Positions 1-7,105 of a DNA stretch of 17,652 nucleotides are shown here, one piece after another (the first letter of the stretch is position 1; each line of letters starts with the position of its first letter). The translations under genes were made by a program, and so were the position numbers. The notes beneath the pieces are model-generated. The model did not search any database. It was not told the origin of the DNA and worked only from the letters and a program-made list of their open reading frames with translations. The stretch comes from Methanomassiliicoccus sp. UBA386 (lineage in GTDB: Archaea; Thermoplasmatota; Thermoplasmata; Methanomassiliicoccales; Methanomassiliicoccaceae). The stretch is from contig DAGU01000085.1 in NCBI GenBank assembly GCA_002498285.1, forward strand, positions 23,451 to 41,102. Direction: 5' to 3'.

Positions 1-257
1 CCCGCCACGAAGTCGATGACGGTGACTATGGCGGCGATCTCGAAGGACACCACCACCGCGCCGATGATGAGGTCCATGATGGCCGGGTCGTTGAGCACGT
101 GGTCCCGTATTTCCGACCAGTCGGTCACCGCATAGGTCAGAATAAATACAGTAGGGAGGATGATGAAGAACAGGAAGAAGGCTATGTTGAACGTGGTCCA
201 ACCTTTCCTGAAGCCTTTTCCGGATACGAACTCAAGCAGACCGTCGCCCGAACCCAT
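1..257 (-). CDS. ABC transporter permease, molybdate/tungstate-like (5' part only)
   Basis: The first 85 codons of a membrane protein are present; the rest lies beyond the left edge. The ATG is at 257, with a GGAG-type SD at 271-274. Residues about 22-43 form a first hydrophobic helix (FNIAFFLFFIILPTVFIL). A periplasm-side segment follows (TDWSEIRDHVLNDPAIMD), then a second helix from about 62 that continues into VVSFEIAAIVTVIDFVAG. A first helix, a short loop containing a 'one more residue set before the conserved domain', and a second helix entering the permease core is the usual start of ModB/WtpB-type permeases for oxyanion uptake. Such permeases work with a binding protein and an ATPase, neither of which is visible here. 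A TATA-like box at 288-300 suggests that it has its own promoter after the sugar pyrophosphorylase gene. The substrate (molybdate, tungstate or sulfate) cannot be decided from this fragment. Confidence 0.65.
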   Translation of the reverse strand, partial: MGSGDGLLEFVSGKGFRKGWTTFNIAFFLFFIILPTVFILTYAVTDWSEIRDHVLNDPAIMDLIIGAVVVSFEIAAIVTVIDFVA

Positions 258-287
258 GTAGACCAGTCAGCTCCGTAAAGGGGATTC

Positions 288-300
288 CTTTAATAAATTA
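288..300 (-). promoter_or_regulatory. Probable TATA box for the ABC permease
   Basis: An A/T-only run (minus-strand core AATTTATTAAAG) stands out from GC-rich surroundings. Its centre is about 39 bp upstream of the permease ATG at 257. That would leave a leader of about 10-15 nt carrying the GGAG motif. It is predicted from composition and spacing only. Confidence 0.45.
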
Positions 301-316
301 ACCTGGACGCCGGCTC

Positions 317-1279
317 CTATGCCAGAATGGTGTCCGATATGACCGCGCCGTCCTCCACCACCGCTCCCGGGCCGATCATGCTGCCCGAGATCGTCGCTCC
401 GCGGCCGATGACCGCGCCAGCCATGACCAGGCTGTCGGAGATGACCGCTCCGCGGCCGACCCGGGCCCCCCCCTCCAGGTAGACATTGGGGCCGATGGTG
501 CTCGGCTCCACATGGGTGGCCTCTATCAGATTGCTTCCCACAACGTGCACGCCGGCCAGGCGGCGCACCGGGCATGCCACCCTGCCCCCGCTTGCATCCA
601 GCAATATGCGCTGGGCGCGGAGGAAGCTTTCCCGGGTGCCGGCATCCACCCAGTATCCCTTGAAAGCATGACCGTAAAGGCCGCGGTGCAGCACGTGGGG
701 GAACACCTCCCTTTCCAACGAGACGACCCCGTCGGGGATGTGGTCCAGCAGCTCCGGCTCGAATATGTACGCGCCGGCGTTGATGCTGTTCGACGCCTCC
801 TCCCCGGGAGCCGGCTTTTCCTGGAACATCGTTATCCGTCCCGAGCCATCGGTGGCGACCACCCCGAAGGCCGATGGGTCGTCCACCGACCACAGCGCCA
901 TGGTCCCGATGCCGCGGCGCTTCCTGTGGGCCTCCAGCATCGCCCTGAGGTCCAACGAGCATATCACGTCGCCGTTGAACGCGAAGAAGGTGTCGTCCAG
1001 CCACCGGGAGACGTTCTTGAGGGCGCCCCCGGTGCCCAGCGGCTCGTCCTCATTGACCAGGACTATCTCGCGGCCTACATCGTTCTCTTGGAAGTACCGT
1101 TCCAGATAGTCCTTCATATAGGAAACGGCCAGGATGACCGTGTCCACCTCCTGGGGCAGGGGGTCGATGATGTGGCGGACCATGGGGCGTCCCGCCAGGG
1201 GGACGACGGGCTTGGGCATGGAGAAGGTCAGTGGGCGAAGGCGGGTGCCCAGCCCGCCAGCCAGTATGAGCGCCTTCAT
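317..1279 (-). CDS. NDP-sugar pyrophosphorylase (sugar-1-phosphate nucleotidyltransferase) with C-terminal left-handed beta-helix
   Basis: A 320-residue cytosolic enzyme predicted to join a sugar-1-phosphate to an NTP, giving an NDP-sugar and pyrophosphate. The N-terminal catalytic domain shows the GGLGTRLRPLT signature at 8-18, with PKP at 22-24. It also has LGTGGAL at 81-87, the metal-site NGD at 102-104, EKP at 154-156 and the sugar-binding NAGAYIF at 167-173. From about 248 to the end, hexapeptide-like repeats (IGPNVYLEGGARVGRGAVI and onward) form a short left-handed beta-helix. This matches archaeal mannose-1-phosphate guanylyltransferase or glucose-1-phosphate thymidylyl/uridylyltransferase-like proteins, but sequence alone does not fix the nucleotide or sugar. 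It starts 15 bp after the LSm stop and is probably co-transcribed with it. It may supply donors for the glycosyltransferase island at 7.1-13.3 kb, which is inference. Confidence 0.9.
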   Translation of the reverse strand: MKALILAGGLGTRLRPLTFSMPKPVVPLAGRPMVRHIIDPLPQEVDTVILAVSYMKDYLERYFQENDVGREIVLVNEDEPLGTGGALKNVSRWLDDTFFAFNGDVICSLDLRAMLEAHRKRRGIGTMALWSVDDPSAFGVVATDGSGRITMFQEKPAPGEEASNSINAGAYIFEPELLDHIPDGVVSLEREVFPHVLHRGLYGHAFKGYWVDAGTRESFLRAQRILLDASGGRVACPVRRLAGVHVVGSNLIEATHVEPSTIGPNVYLEGGARVGRGAVISDSLVMAGAVIGRGATISGSMIGPGAVVEDGAVISDTILA

Positions 1280-1294
1280 GCGTTCACAGCGCCA

Positions 1295-1510
1295 TCAGAG
1301 AGGTGAGATGCTGACCACGTTGTTGCCGCGCAGCACCACGGTGCCCAGGCGGCGGGTCTGCTCGGAGGTGCGCTCCTCGGTGTCCTCTAAGACCATGTTC
1401 ATGTAGTCATCGTAGCCGGCAAGCTTTCCTTCCAGCACGCGGCTGTCCTTAAGAAGCAGCGAGATCCGGTGATCCATGGACTTTTCGAGAAGTGCGAGTG
1501 GCAGGACCAT
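1295..1510 (-). CDS. Archaeal Sm-like protein (LSm / SmAP)
   Basis: A 71-residue Sm-fold protein. Such proteins form six- or seven-membered rings that bind U-rich RNA and take part in RNA processing and tRNA maturation. The Sm1 motif lies at about 16-46 (LAGYDDYMNMVLEDTEE, with the conserved Gly and the Asp/Met-Asn pattern). Sm2 is at about 57-69 (VVLRGNNVVSISP, the family's RG-N-V-I-P signature). The N-terminal PLALLEKSMDHRISLLLK matches the usual 'PLdvL-S----v-v-LK' opening, so the first ATG at 1510 is favoured over the internal Met at 1477. A TTTAAA box lies about 38 bp upstream. The downstream sugar pyrophosphorylase follows after 15 bp. Confidence 0.93.
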   Translation of the reverse strand: MVLPLALLEKSMDHRISLLLKDSRVLEGKLAGYDDYMNMVLEDTEERTSEQTRRLGTVVLRGNNVVSISPL

Positions 1511-1545
1511 AAATAATCACTATTGAAGGGATTGTGGCATCCGAA

Positions 1546-1551
1546 TTTAAA
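1546..1551 (-). promoter_or_regulatory. Probable TATA box for the LSm gene
   Basis: The box TTTAAA lies within a GGTTTAAAT context on the minus strand, in the 72-bp gap between the condensin operon end (1583) and the LSm start (1510). At about 38 bp upstream it predicts a leader of roughly 10 nt. It separates the LSm unit from the condensin operon. Confidence 0.5.
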
Positions 1552-1582
1552 CCTTTGTGAGCCGGCAGCGATATGCTGGCCA

Positions 1583-1822
1583 TCATTCAAGGAGAAGGGA
1601 GTACATGACCATGAACAGGCCTGCGGCGGTGAGCATGGACCCGGTGGTCTGCAGGAACCCTGTCCAATACGGCGATGTGTCGAAGGAGCCAAGGAACGCA
1701 AGCATCAGGCCGGCCAGGGCGATGATGGCGCCCTTCTTGGCCCACGAGGGAAGGAAGCTCCTCGCTCCATTGTAGGTGCGGGCCTGCCTTCCGTACGTCT
1801 CGTCGATGTCCCCCCCTCTCAT
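1583..1822 (-). CDS. Small two-helix membrane protein, last gene of the condensin operon
   Basis: I do not recognise this 79-residue protein. The start chosen is the ATG at 1822, which overlaps the scpB stop as ATGA and follows a purine-rich SD (GGAGAGGG) inside scpB. An upstream in-frame ATG at 1846 would add eight residues but has less support. Residues 1-30 are hydrophilic and charged (RGGDIDETYGRQARTYNGAR). Helix 1 is at about 31-47 (GAIIALAGLMLAFLG). A short loop follows (SFDTSPYW), then helix 2 at about 56-77 (TTGSMLTAAGLFMVMYSLLL). There is no cleavable signal peptide or known catalytic motif. Tight coupling to smc-scpA-scpB suggests co-expression and perhaps a membrane link for condensin, but that function is inference. 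Confidence 0.75.
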   Translation of the reverse strand: MRGGDIDETYGRQARTYNGARSFLPSWAKKGAIIALAGLMLAFLGSFDTSPYWTGFLQTTGSMLTAAGLFMVMYSLLLE

Positions 1823-2322
1823 CCCTTGGCCCTCTCCTCCATCCACCTCTTGACCGCGGTCCGGCTGGTCCCCTCTATGCCGAAGTATTCCGAGAAGCGC
1901 TTGGTGGTCGTCAGCTCCAGCGTCTGCCCCTTCCTCCGGGCGTGGACCATGCCCAGCTGGACGAGCGTCCTGACGTCCTCGTAGACGCGGGAGCCCAGCG
2001 ACCGGTTCAGATCGCTCTGCAGCACCGGTTGATGATATGCGATCCAGGCCGCCGTCCTCAGGACCTCGTCGGGAACCTCTTTGGGAGCGAACTGGCGCCC
2101 GAACGGCCTGTACTCTTCGCGGAGGATGAGCGAGTATCCAGCCCCCGTTCTGGCCACCTCCACGCTGGAGCCCATCTCATCGTACTGGGCGGCGAGCTTC
2201 TTTAGCGCCCTGCGCACGGTGCCCCCATCCAGCTGGGTCTGCAGCTCGATCTCCGAGACCTTGACCGGTTTGGAGGCCGAGAACAGCACCGCCTCGACGA
2301 TCCTGGCTGGATCGACCTTCAC
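1819..2322 (-). CDS. scpB: Segregation and condensation protein B (ScpB)
   Basis: A 167-residue kleisin-associated subunit of the SMC condensin complex. ScpB dimers bind ScpA and help regulate the SMC ATPase cycle during chromosome compaction. The N-terminal winged helix (VEAVLFSASKPVKVSEIE at about 9-26) is the ScpB family opening. GYSLILREEY near 62-71 and the helix-rich segment LRTAAWIAYHQPVLQSDLNR at about 87-106 match the family. It is slightly short for ScpB and has no acidic C-terminal tail. The start is a GTG at 2322, one base after the scpA stop, with GGTGATG-type SD sequence in the end of scpA. The last four bases overlap the next gene. The order smc-scpA-scpB strongly supports the call. 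Confidence 0.92.
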   Translation of the reverse strand: MKVDPARIVEAVLFSASKPVKVSEIELQTQLDGGTVRRALKKLAAQYDEMGSSVEVARTGAGYSLILREEYRPFGRQFAPKEVPDEVLRTAAWIAYHQPVLQSDLNRSLGSRVYEDVRTLVQLGMVHARRKGQTLELTTTKRFSEYFGIEGTSRTAVKRWMEERAKG

Positions 2323-2323
2323 T

Positions 2324-3220
2324 TCACATCACCGCTTCGCGGTCCTTGGCGGCCGGCACCGGCGCAGGGGCCACATCCTCAATGGTGCCGATGTCCCAGT
2401 CCATCCTGACCTCCAGCGATATCGGTCCGAAGGGAAGGTCGTCCTGCCACACCGCTATCTTCCCGCCGCGGGCCAGGAACAGGAGGGATGTGAACACCAT
2501 CACGAGATCCTCCCTCCCGCCGTTCCAGATGTCCTCCAGCCGGACGGCCCCGGGTCCGCATCGCAGGATGCGCTGCCACACCTCTTCGACGTCCCGCTCC
2601 ATGTCGTCGTTGTGGGCCTTGGTGTCGAACCGGTCCATCTTGGCGCGGTTGGCCGCTCTCGCCCTTTCCCTGCGGTCGTTCATCTCCTGCTCGCGGCTGG
2701 CGTCCTCGAAGGCGTCCAGCAGCTCCACCAGCGTCACGGGGCGGAAGCCCTTGTGGCGCACCACCTCGTCCAGGTCCACCTCCTCGGGCATGCACAGCCG
2801 GGCCCTGGGCTCCTCATCGATCATGTCAAAGAAATCAGGGTCCCAGCATTCCAGCTCTTCCTCTCTCCGCTCGGAGCGCTGCAGCACCCCCTCGCTCTGC
2901 ATGCGCAGGATGGACCAGGCCATCAGCATGAGGCGGCCGGCAATGACGAAGTTGACGTCCTCCTCCCTCACCTTCTCGGCGTAGAGGCGTGCGAACTTCA
3001 TGAGGTCGATGTCCCAGGGATCGAGGTCGTTGCTCAGCACCAGTTCGAAGACCGTCTCCAGGGAGCGGTCCAGGGGGTCCCTGGGTGCCAGGGCTGACTC
3101 GCCCTCCTCCAGCACCGACACGTAGTGGTCGATCTTGACCGCCTGGTCGTCCTCGTCGATCATGGCCTTGTGGAACATCAGGTGCTCCAGCACCTTCTCC
3201 GCCCCTGCGCATCCCATCAT
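2324..3220 (-). CDS. scpA: Segregation and condensation protein A (ScpA, kleisin)
   Basis: A 298-residue kleisin that bridges the two heads of an SMC dimer and binds ScpB. The family core appears at about 48-82 (DPLDRSLETVFELVLSNDLDPWDIDLM and following), corresponding to the canonical GPLDLL...DIWDIPI region that contacts the SMC neck. The C-terminal winged helix, which binds the SMC head, is at about 236-270 (VMVFTSLLFLARGGKIAVWQ). A charged linker rich in Arg and Glu (about 170-215) lies between and should contact ScpB. Roughly 45 residues precede the core, longer than typical, so an internal start at Met15 or Met20 is possible. However, the ATG at 3220 overlaps the smc stop as ATGA, which favours it. 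Confidence 0.92.
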   Translation of the reverse strand: MMGCAGAEKVLEHLMFHKAMIDEDDQAVKIDHYVSVLEEGESALAPRDPLDRSLETVFELVLSNDLDPWDIDLMKFARLYAEKVREEDVNFVIAGRLMLMAWSILRMQSEGVLQRSERREEELECWDPDFFDMIDEEPRARLCMPEEVDLDEVVRHKGFRPVTLVELLDAFEDASREQEMNDRRERARAANRAKMDRFDTKAHNDDMERDVEEVWQRILRCGPGAVRLEDIWNGGREDLVMVFTSLLFLARGGKIAVWQDDLPFGPISLEVRMDWDIGTIEDVAPAPVPAAKDREAVM

Positions 3221-6200
3221 TGAATCCCTTCCTCCGTCTGCTCGTCCGGTATGTTGAGCTCTTCCTGAACGTCCTTGATGTCCGATATGTTCGGACGGAT
3301 GATGACGTGGCTGATGCCCCCGTCCTGCTTGGTCACGCCGATTATGTGGTCGGCCTTGGTCAGAGTGATCTTCCTGAGGGAGATCTGCACGAACTGGGCG
3401 GTCTTGGAGGACTTCTGCACCCTCCTGGCCACCATGTCAGCGTTGATCCCGTCCAGGAACATGTCCACCTCGTCGAGGAGGTAGAACGGCGACGGCTGGT
3501 ACTCCTGCAGGGCGAAGATGAATGCCAGGGCGGCCAGGGACTTCTCCCCTCCGCTGAGCGCCTCCAGCCTCAAGGCCTTTCCCTGGCGGGGCTTTGCCTT
3601 CATGATGAGCCCGCCCTCGAACGGCTGCTCCGGGTTCTCCAGGACCAGTTCCGCCTCTCCTCCCTGCGACAGCTCGGCGTAGCAGCGGCGGAAGTTCTCG
3701 TTGACCGCCTCGTAGACCTGGAACAGGGACACTTTCTTCTTCTCGTCGAGGTCCGATTCCAGCCGCATCAGGTCGCTCCGCTGGGCTTCCAGGCGCTGCG
3801 TCTCCGCACCCAGGTCGGCATGGCGCTTGGCCTTCTCCTCGTAGTCCTCGACCGCGCGGAGGTTGACCGCCCCCATTCCCTCGATGGCGGCCTCCAGCTG
3901 CCGGATGGCATCCCTCAGCGTGTCGAAGGACGGCACCGGCGACGTCACCTCGACGCCGTACTGGCTCAGCTCATCGGTGAGCTCGCGGACCTTGTCATGG
4001 CACTGCCCGATGCGGGTGCGCAACCCCACGATGATGTCGGTGGTAGTCTCCACCCTGTTCTGCTGGCGGTCGCGCTCGCCCTCCAGCTCGGTCTTCTCGC
4101 GGAACAGGGCCTCCTTCCTCTCACGCAGCTGGTTGATCTCGGTGCCCATCGATGCTTCGATGCGGCGCAGGGCGGCCAGCTCGGTCTTGGCCTTGATGCC
4201 TTCCTCGCCCACCGTCCTTGACTCGGCGCGCAGGCGCTCCGCCTTCTCGGCCAGCTGGGCCCCCTCCGCCTGCAGGGCGGAAGCCCTCTCGCTGCCCATC
4301 TGCAGCCTGGCCTCCAGCGTCTGCACCGTCGTCCGCAGCTCGGCGGCCGCGCCGGTCAGCGAGACGACGTCGGACTGCAGCTGTTTCAGGCGGAGGGACA
4401 GTTCAGCGGGGGCAAGCTGCTCCAGCCTGGCCCGGCCGGCGTCCCTCTTCGAGATCAGCGCGTCCAGCTCCTTCTTTCCGCGAGCGAGCGCGGCGTCGGC
4501 ATCGGCCACGGACCTCACCGCGGCCTGCAGTTCATCGGCCTTCGAGGCGCGCTCCCCGCGGGCCTTGTCGAGCTTGCCGCGCAGCTCCTGCCGGCGGGAC
4601 TCCAGTGCTTTCAGCGTCACTCCGGACGCGCCGCCCGCGCCCGACAATTCCCGTATGCGCTCGTGCAGGGCCGCCATATCCTTCCTTACGGCCCCGAGCT
4701 CTGTGTCCAGCTGCTCGGCGGCCAGGACGGCCTGGTTGAGCCTGGCGGCGACCTCTTCCAGTTTTCCCTTGGAAGCGGCGCCGAACCTGGGGCCAGATGC
4801 ATCCGCCTTCCCGCCCACCATGGCCCCGGAGGCCTCCAGCAACTCGCCCCCCATGGTGACCAGCCGGACGCCGCCCATCAGCCGGCGCGCCTGGTCCAGG
4901 GTGTCGACCACCACGGTGTCGCCGAACACGTACCAGAACGCCGCCCGGTACCTCTCATCGAAGCTCACCAGGTCGATGGCGAAGCCCACCGCCTCCTTGG
5001 CCGCCAGGATGGCCTTTCCCCTGGGGCGCCCGTCCAGCATCTTGTTGAGCGGCAGGAAGGTGGCCCTTCCGAGCCCGTTCCTCTTGAGGTGCTGGATGCA
5101 CTCGGCGGCCACGCCGTCATCGTCCACCACGATGGCCTGCATCCGGCCCCCGGCGGCGATGTTCATGGCGGTGGCATACTTCTCGTCGACCTCGGCCAGT
5201 TCGGCGATGGTTCCGCGGACGCCGCGGATGGCCATGGAGTCGCGTGCTTCCAGTATGCCTCGGACCGCGCGGTTATATCCCCTCGCGATGTCGCCGGCGG
5301 CCTCCTCCTCCGCCTTGAGGCGCGACTGCTCCCGCCCCAGCGAGCGGATGGCCTGCTCCAGCTCCTCAGCCTCCCGGGACATCCGGGCCTCGGCGCTCTT
5401 CTTCTGGAGGTAGCTCTCCTGCAGCTCCTTAAGCTCCTTTGCGGAGCCCCGGTCGGAGTCCTTCAGCTCCTTGATCTGGCCGTCGGCGTCCAGGACCTCG
5501 ACCTCCAGACCTTCCATTCCTCGGTCGAGATCGGCCAGCTCTTCCACGAGCCGGTCCCGGCGGCCCTCCAGGCGCTCCCTCTCCATGCGCAGGCGGTTCA
5601 GCTCGTCCTCCTTCTGACGCACGTCGCGGTCCTGGGCGGACAGCTCCTTCTCCAGGGCGGCCAGCTCCTCGTCGCAGTCGCTCAGCTGGGCCTGTAGGTC
5701 GGCCAGCTCCATGTTGCTCGACCCCAGCTGCCCGTCGACCTCCTTCAGGCGGTCGGACGCTTCGCTCCTCTCCATGGCGATCGCTTCGGCGGAGCGCAGC
5801 AGCTCCTCGCGCTCGGCCTTCTTGAGGGCGGCCATTTCCTCGGCCTCCTCGGCCGACTGCAGCGCCTGGGCCGCGCGGTCCTCTGCCTTAGCCACCTTGA
5901 TGCGCAGGTCGTCGATCTTCTCCCGCAGCTCCTGGAACTCCCGGCCCCCCTTGTCCCGCAGCTCTTTCTCCGTCTCGATCATCCGGGCATCGAGGCCCCT
6001 GATGCGATCGGCGATCTCCAGACGCCGGTCCCTGAGCTGCTGGATGGTGCGCTCGTAGTTCTCTATCTGGCCCTGCAGAGCCACCGCCTCGGCCTCGGAG
6101 CTCTCCCTCCGCCGGTAGGCCATCTGCGCCCTCGAGAGCGTCAGGCGCTCCTTCATGCGGAGGTAGGTCAGCGCCACCTCCTTCTCCTGCTCCAGCTGAC

Positions 6201-6822
6201 CCAGCTGCCTCTCCAGCTCGGTCAGTATGATCGAGATGCGTTCGATGTTGGCGTCGGCCTCGTCCCGCTCGGCGCGGGCCTTGGTGATCTCCTCGTCGAA
6301 CTTGGAGATCCCGGAGATGTCGTCGAAGATGCGGCGCCTCTCCAGGTTGGACATGGTGGTGATCCTGGTGATATCCCCCTGCTGGACGAAGTTGTAGCCG
6401 TCCGCGCTGATGCGGGCGTTGCTGAGCAGGATGTCGAACTCCCCCAGGGACGAGCGCTTGTCGTTCACGTAGAATGTCGAGGTGTAGCTCTCGCGGTCCT
6501 GGGACATCCTGATCAGGCGGGTCAGGCGGACCAGGTCCTCGTCCACGGGCATCATGCGGTCCCGGTTGTCGAACACCAGGGACACCTTGCAGTAGCTGGC
6601 CGGCGAACGGTCCTTGCCGCCGTTGAATATGAGGTCGGAGAGCTTCCCGGCGCGTATGGCCCTGGAGCTCTTGGGCCCCAGAACGAAAAGTATGGCATCA
6701 GATATGTTCGATTTGCCTGATCCGTTGGGGCCCGTCACCGCGGTGTAGCCTTCCAGCAGGGGCACCGCCAGCTTCTTCCCGAACGATTTGAAGTTCTCCA
6801 GCTCTATCTGCCTGAGATACAT
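3217..6822 (-). CDS. smc: Chromosome segregation protein SMC
   Basis: A 1201-residue structural-maintenance-of-chromosomes ATPase, the motor of archaeal/bacterial-type condensin. The head Walker A GPNGSGKSN is at 31-39 and the Q-loop FVQQGD at 145-150. Long coiled coils run from about 180-510 and 685-1040. They flank a hinge domain at about 520-680 (RGVRGTIAEL, IVVDDDGVAAECI, GDTVVVD). The C-terminal head half has the signature LSGGEK at 1089-1094 and Walker B FYLLDE at 1113-1118. The start is placed at 6822 (MYLRQIELENFKSFG, the standard SMC opening), preceded by GGAGG four bases upstream. The reading frame is open to 6939, but those 39 extra codons begin inside the TATA box and are not SMC-like. 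It leads the operon smc-scpA-scpB-membrane protein. Confidence 0.97.
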   Translation of the reverse strand: MYLRQIELENFKSFGKKLAVPLLEGYTAVTGPNGSGKSNISDAILFVLGPKSSRAIRAGKLSDLIFNGGKDRSPASYCKVSLVFDNRDRMMPVDEDLVRLTRLIRMSQDRESYTSTFYVNDKRSSLGEFDILLSNARISADGYNFVQQGDITRITTMSNLERRRIFDDISGISKFDEEITKARAERDEADANIERISIILTELERQLGQLEQEKEVALTYLRMKERLTLSRAQMAYRRRESSEAEAVALQGQIENYERTIQQLRDRRLEIADRIRGLDARMIETEKELRDKGGREFQELREKIDDLRIKVAKAEDRAAQALQSAEEAEEMAALKKAEREELLRSAEAIAMERSEASDRLKEVDGQLGSSNMELADLQAQLSDCDEELAALEKELSAQDRDVRQKEDELNRLRMERERLEGRRDRLVEELADLDRGMEGLEVEVLDADGQIKELKDSDRGSAKELKELQESYLQKKSAEARMSREAEELEQAIRSLGREQSRLKAEEEAAGDIARGYNRAVRGILEARDSMAIRGVRGTIAELAEVDEKYATAMNIAAGGRMQAIVVDDDGVAAECIQHLKRNGLGRATFLPLNKMLDGRPRGKAILAAKEAVGFAIDLVSFDERYRAAFWYVFGDTVVVDTLDQARRLMGGVRLVTMGGELLEASGAMVGGKADASGPRFGAASKGKLEEVAARLNQAVLAAEQLDTELGAVRKDMAALHERIRELSGAGGASGVTLKALESRRQELRGKLDKARGERASKADELQAAVRSVADADAALARGKKELDALISKRDAGRARLEQLAPAELSLRLKQLQSDVVSLTGAAAELRTTVQTLEARLQMGSERASALQAEGAQLAEKAERLRAESRTVGEEGIKAKTELAALRRIEASMGTEINQLRERKEALFREKTELEGERDRQQNRVETTTDIIVGLRTRIGQCHDKVRELTDELSQYGVEVTSPVPSFDTLRDAIRQLEAAIEGMGAVNLRAVEDYEEKAKRHADLGAETQRLEAQRSDLMRLESDLDEKKKVSLFQVYEAVNENFRRCYAELSQGGEAELVLENPEQPFEGGLIMKAKPRQGKALRLEALSGGEKSLAALAFIFALQEYQPSPFYLLDEVDMFLDGINADMVARRVQKSSKTAQFVQISLRKITLTKADHIIGVTKQDGGISHVIIRPNISDIKDVQEELNIPDEQTEEGIQ

Positions 6823-6826
6823 CTTG

Positions 6827-6842
6827 CCTCCGAACGCGGAGG
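6827..6842 (-). promoter_or_regulatory. Hairpin containing the smc ribosome binding site
   Basis: On the minus strand CCTCCG-CGTT-CGGAGG forms a perfect 6-bp stem with a 4-nt loop. Its 3' arm contains the GGAGG SD that sits four bases upstream of the smc ATG at 6822. If it folds in the mRNA it would hide the SD. The sequence is directly visible; a regulatory role is inference. Confidence 0.55.
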
Positions 6843-6896
6843 AGACGAAAATGGGCACCAGACGCGCTATGCCCTTAGTCGCATCCCATCGTAAAG

Positions 6897-6914
6897 GTCC
6901 GACGCGTGTCGGAC
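6897..6914. promoter_or_regulatory. Palindrome at the predicted smc transcription start
   Basis: GTCCGAC-GCGT-GTCGGAC has two perfectly complementary 7-bp arms with a 4-bp centre. It begins about 26 bp downstream of the smc TATA box, so it would lie at or just after the transcription start. It could be an operator for a dimeric repressor or a 5'-terminal hairpin of the smc mRNA. Confidence 0.45.
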
Positions 6915-6936
6915 GAGAGAATGGAATACGAAGCGG

Positions 6937-6954
6937 CATATATAATAATTATTG
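6937..6954 (-). promoter_or_regulatory. TATA-rich promoter of the smc operon
   Basis: An 18-bp A/T run (minus-strand core TTATTATATATG) is the most A/T-rich stretch in this part of the window. It predicts a transcription start near 6912-6916 and therefore an smc leader of about 90 nt. The run is close to symmetric and could also fire rightward, but the rightward glycosyltransferase has a better-placed box at 7075. Confidence 0.6.
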
Positions 6955-7074
6955 CATGCGCACGATTCAACAACAACGACCAGCAGCGCCGCGGGGCCGA
7001 AGCGGGAGGATGCCCGGCAAGGCCGCCGACCCTGCCACCCCTTCGCAGTCCCGCCGCAATGATGGCGGAAAAGG

Positions 7075-7080
7075 ATTAAG
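7075..7080 (+). promoter_or_regulatory. Probable TATA box for the first family-2 glycosyltransferase
   Basis: The box ATTAAG lies in a GAAAAGGATTAAGTCC context, whose A-rich 5' part may act as a BRE-like element. It is centred 28.5 bp upstream of the ATG at 7106. The upstream part of the 283-bp gap 6823-7105 holds the smc leader and promoter. I see no gene in the rest. Confidence 0.5.
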
Positions 7081-7105
7081 TCCCACAGGTGGCGAACGTG
7101 CGTTC

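Noticed and set aside
512..1306. Plus-strand open frame of 264 codons opposite the pyrophosphorylase
   Set aside because: Composition (His, Gln, Arg, Gly) is typical of an antisense shadow, and the minus-strand gene has clear catalytic motifs.
3863..5413. Long plus-strand open frame (516 codons) opposite smc
   Set aside because: Very rich in Ser, Arg and Ala with no domain. It is the expected shadow of GC-rich coiled-coil coding sequence on the other strand, where SMC is certain.
4663..5697. Second long plus-strand open frame opposite smc (344 codons)
   Set aside because: Leu/His/Gln/Gly-rich antisense shadow with no recognisable domain and no promoter or SD.
6823..6939. 39-codon N-terminal extension of SMC
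   Set aside because: It begins inside the TATA run and has no SMC similarity, while the ATG at 6822 has a perfect SD and the standard SMC opening.
7051..7068. CCGCC-N8-GGCGG inverted repeat before the first GT2 gene
   Set aside because: Only a 5-bp GC stem with an 8-nt loop and no T-tract; too likely by chance in this composition to call a terminator or operator.
6956..7105. Upstream in-frame extension of the first GT2 gene from the ATG at 6956
   Set aside because: The extra 50 residues are Arg/Pro/Gly-rich with no GT2 character, and the TATA box at 7075 fits the start at 7106 better.
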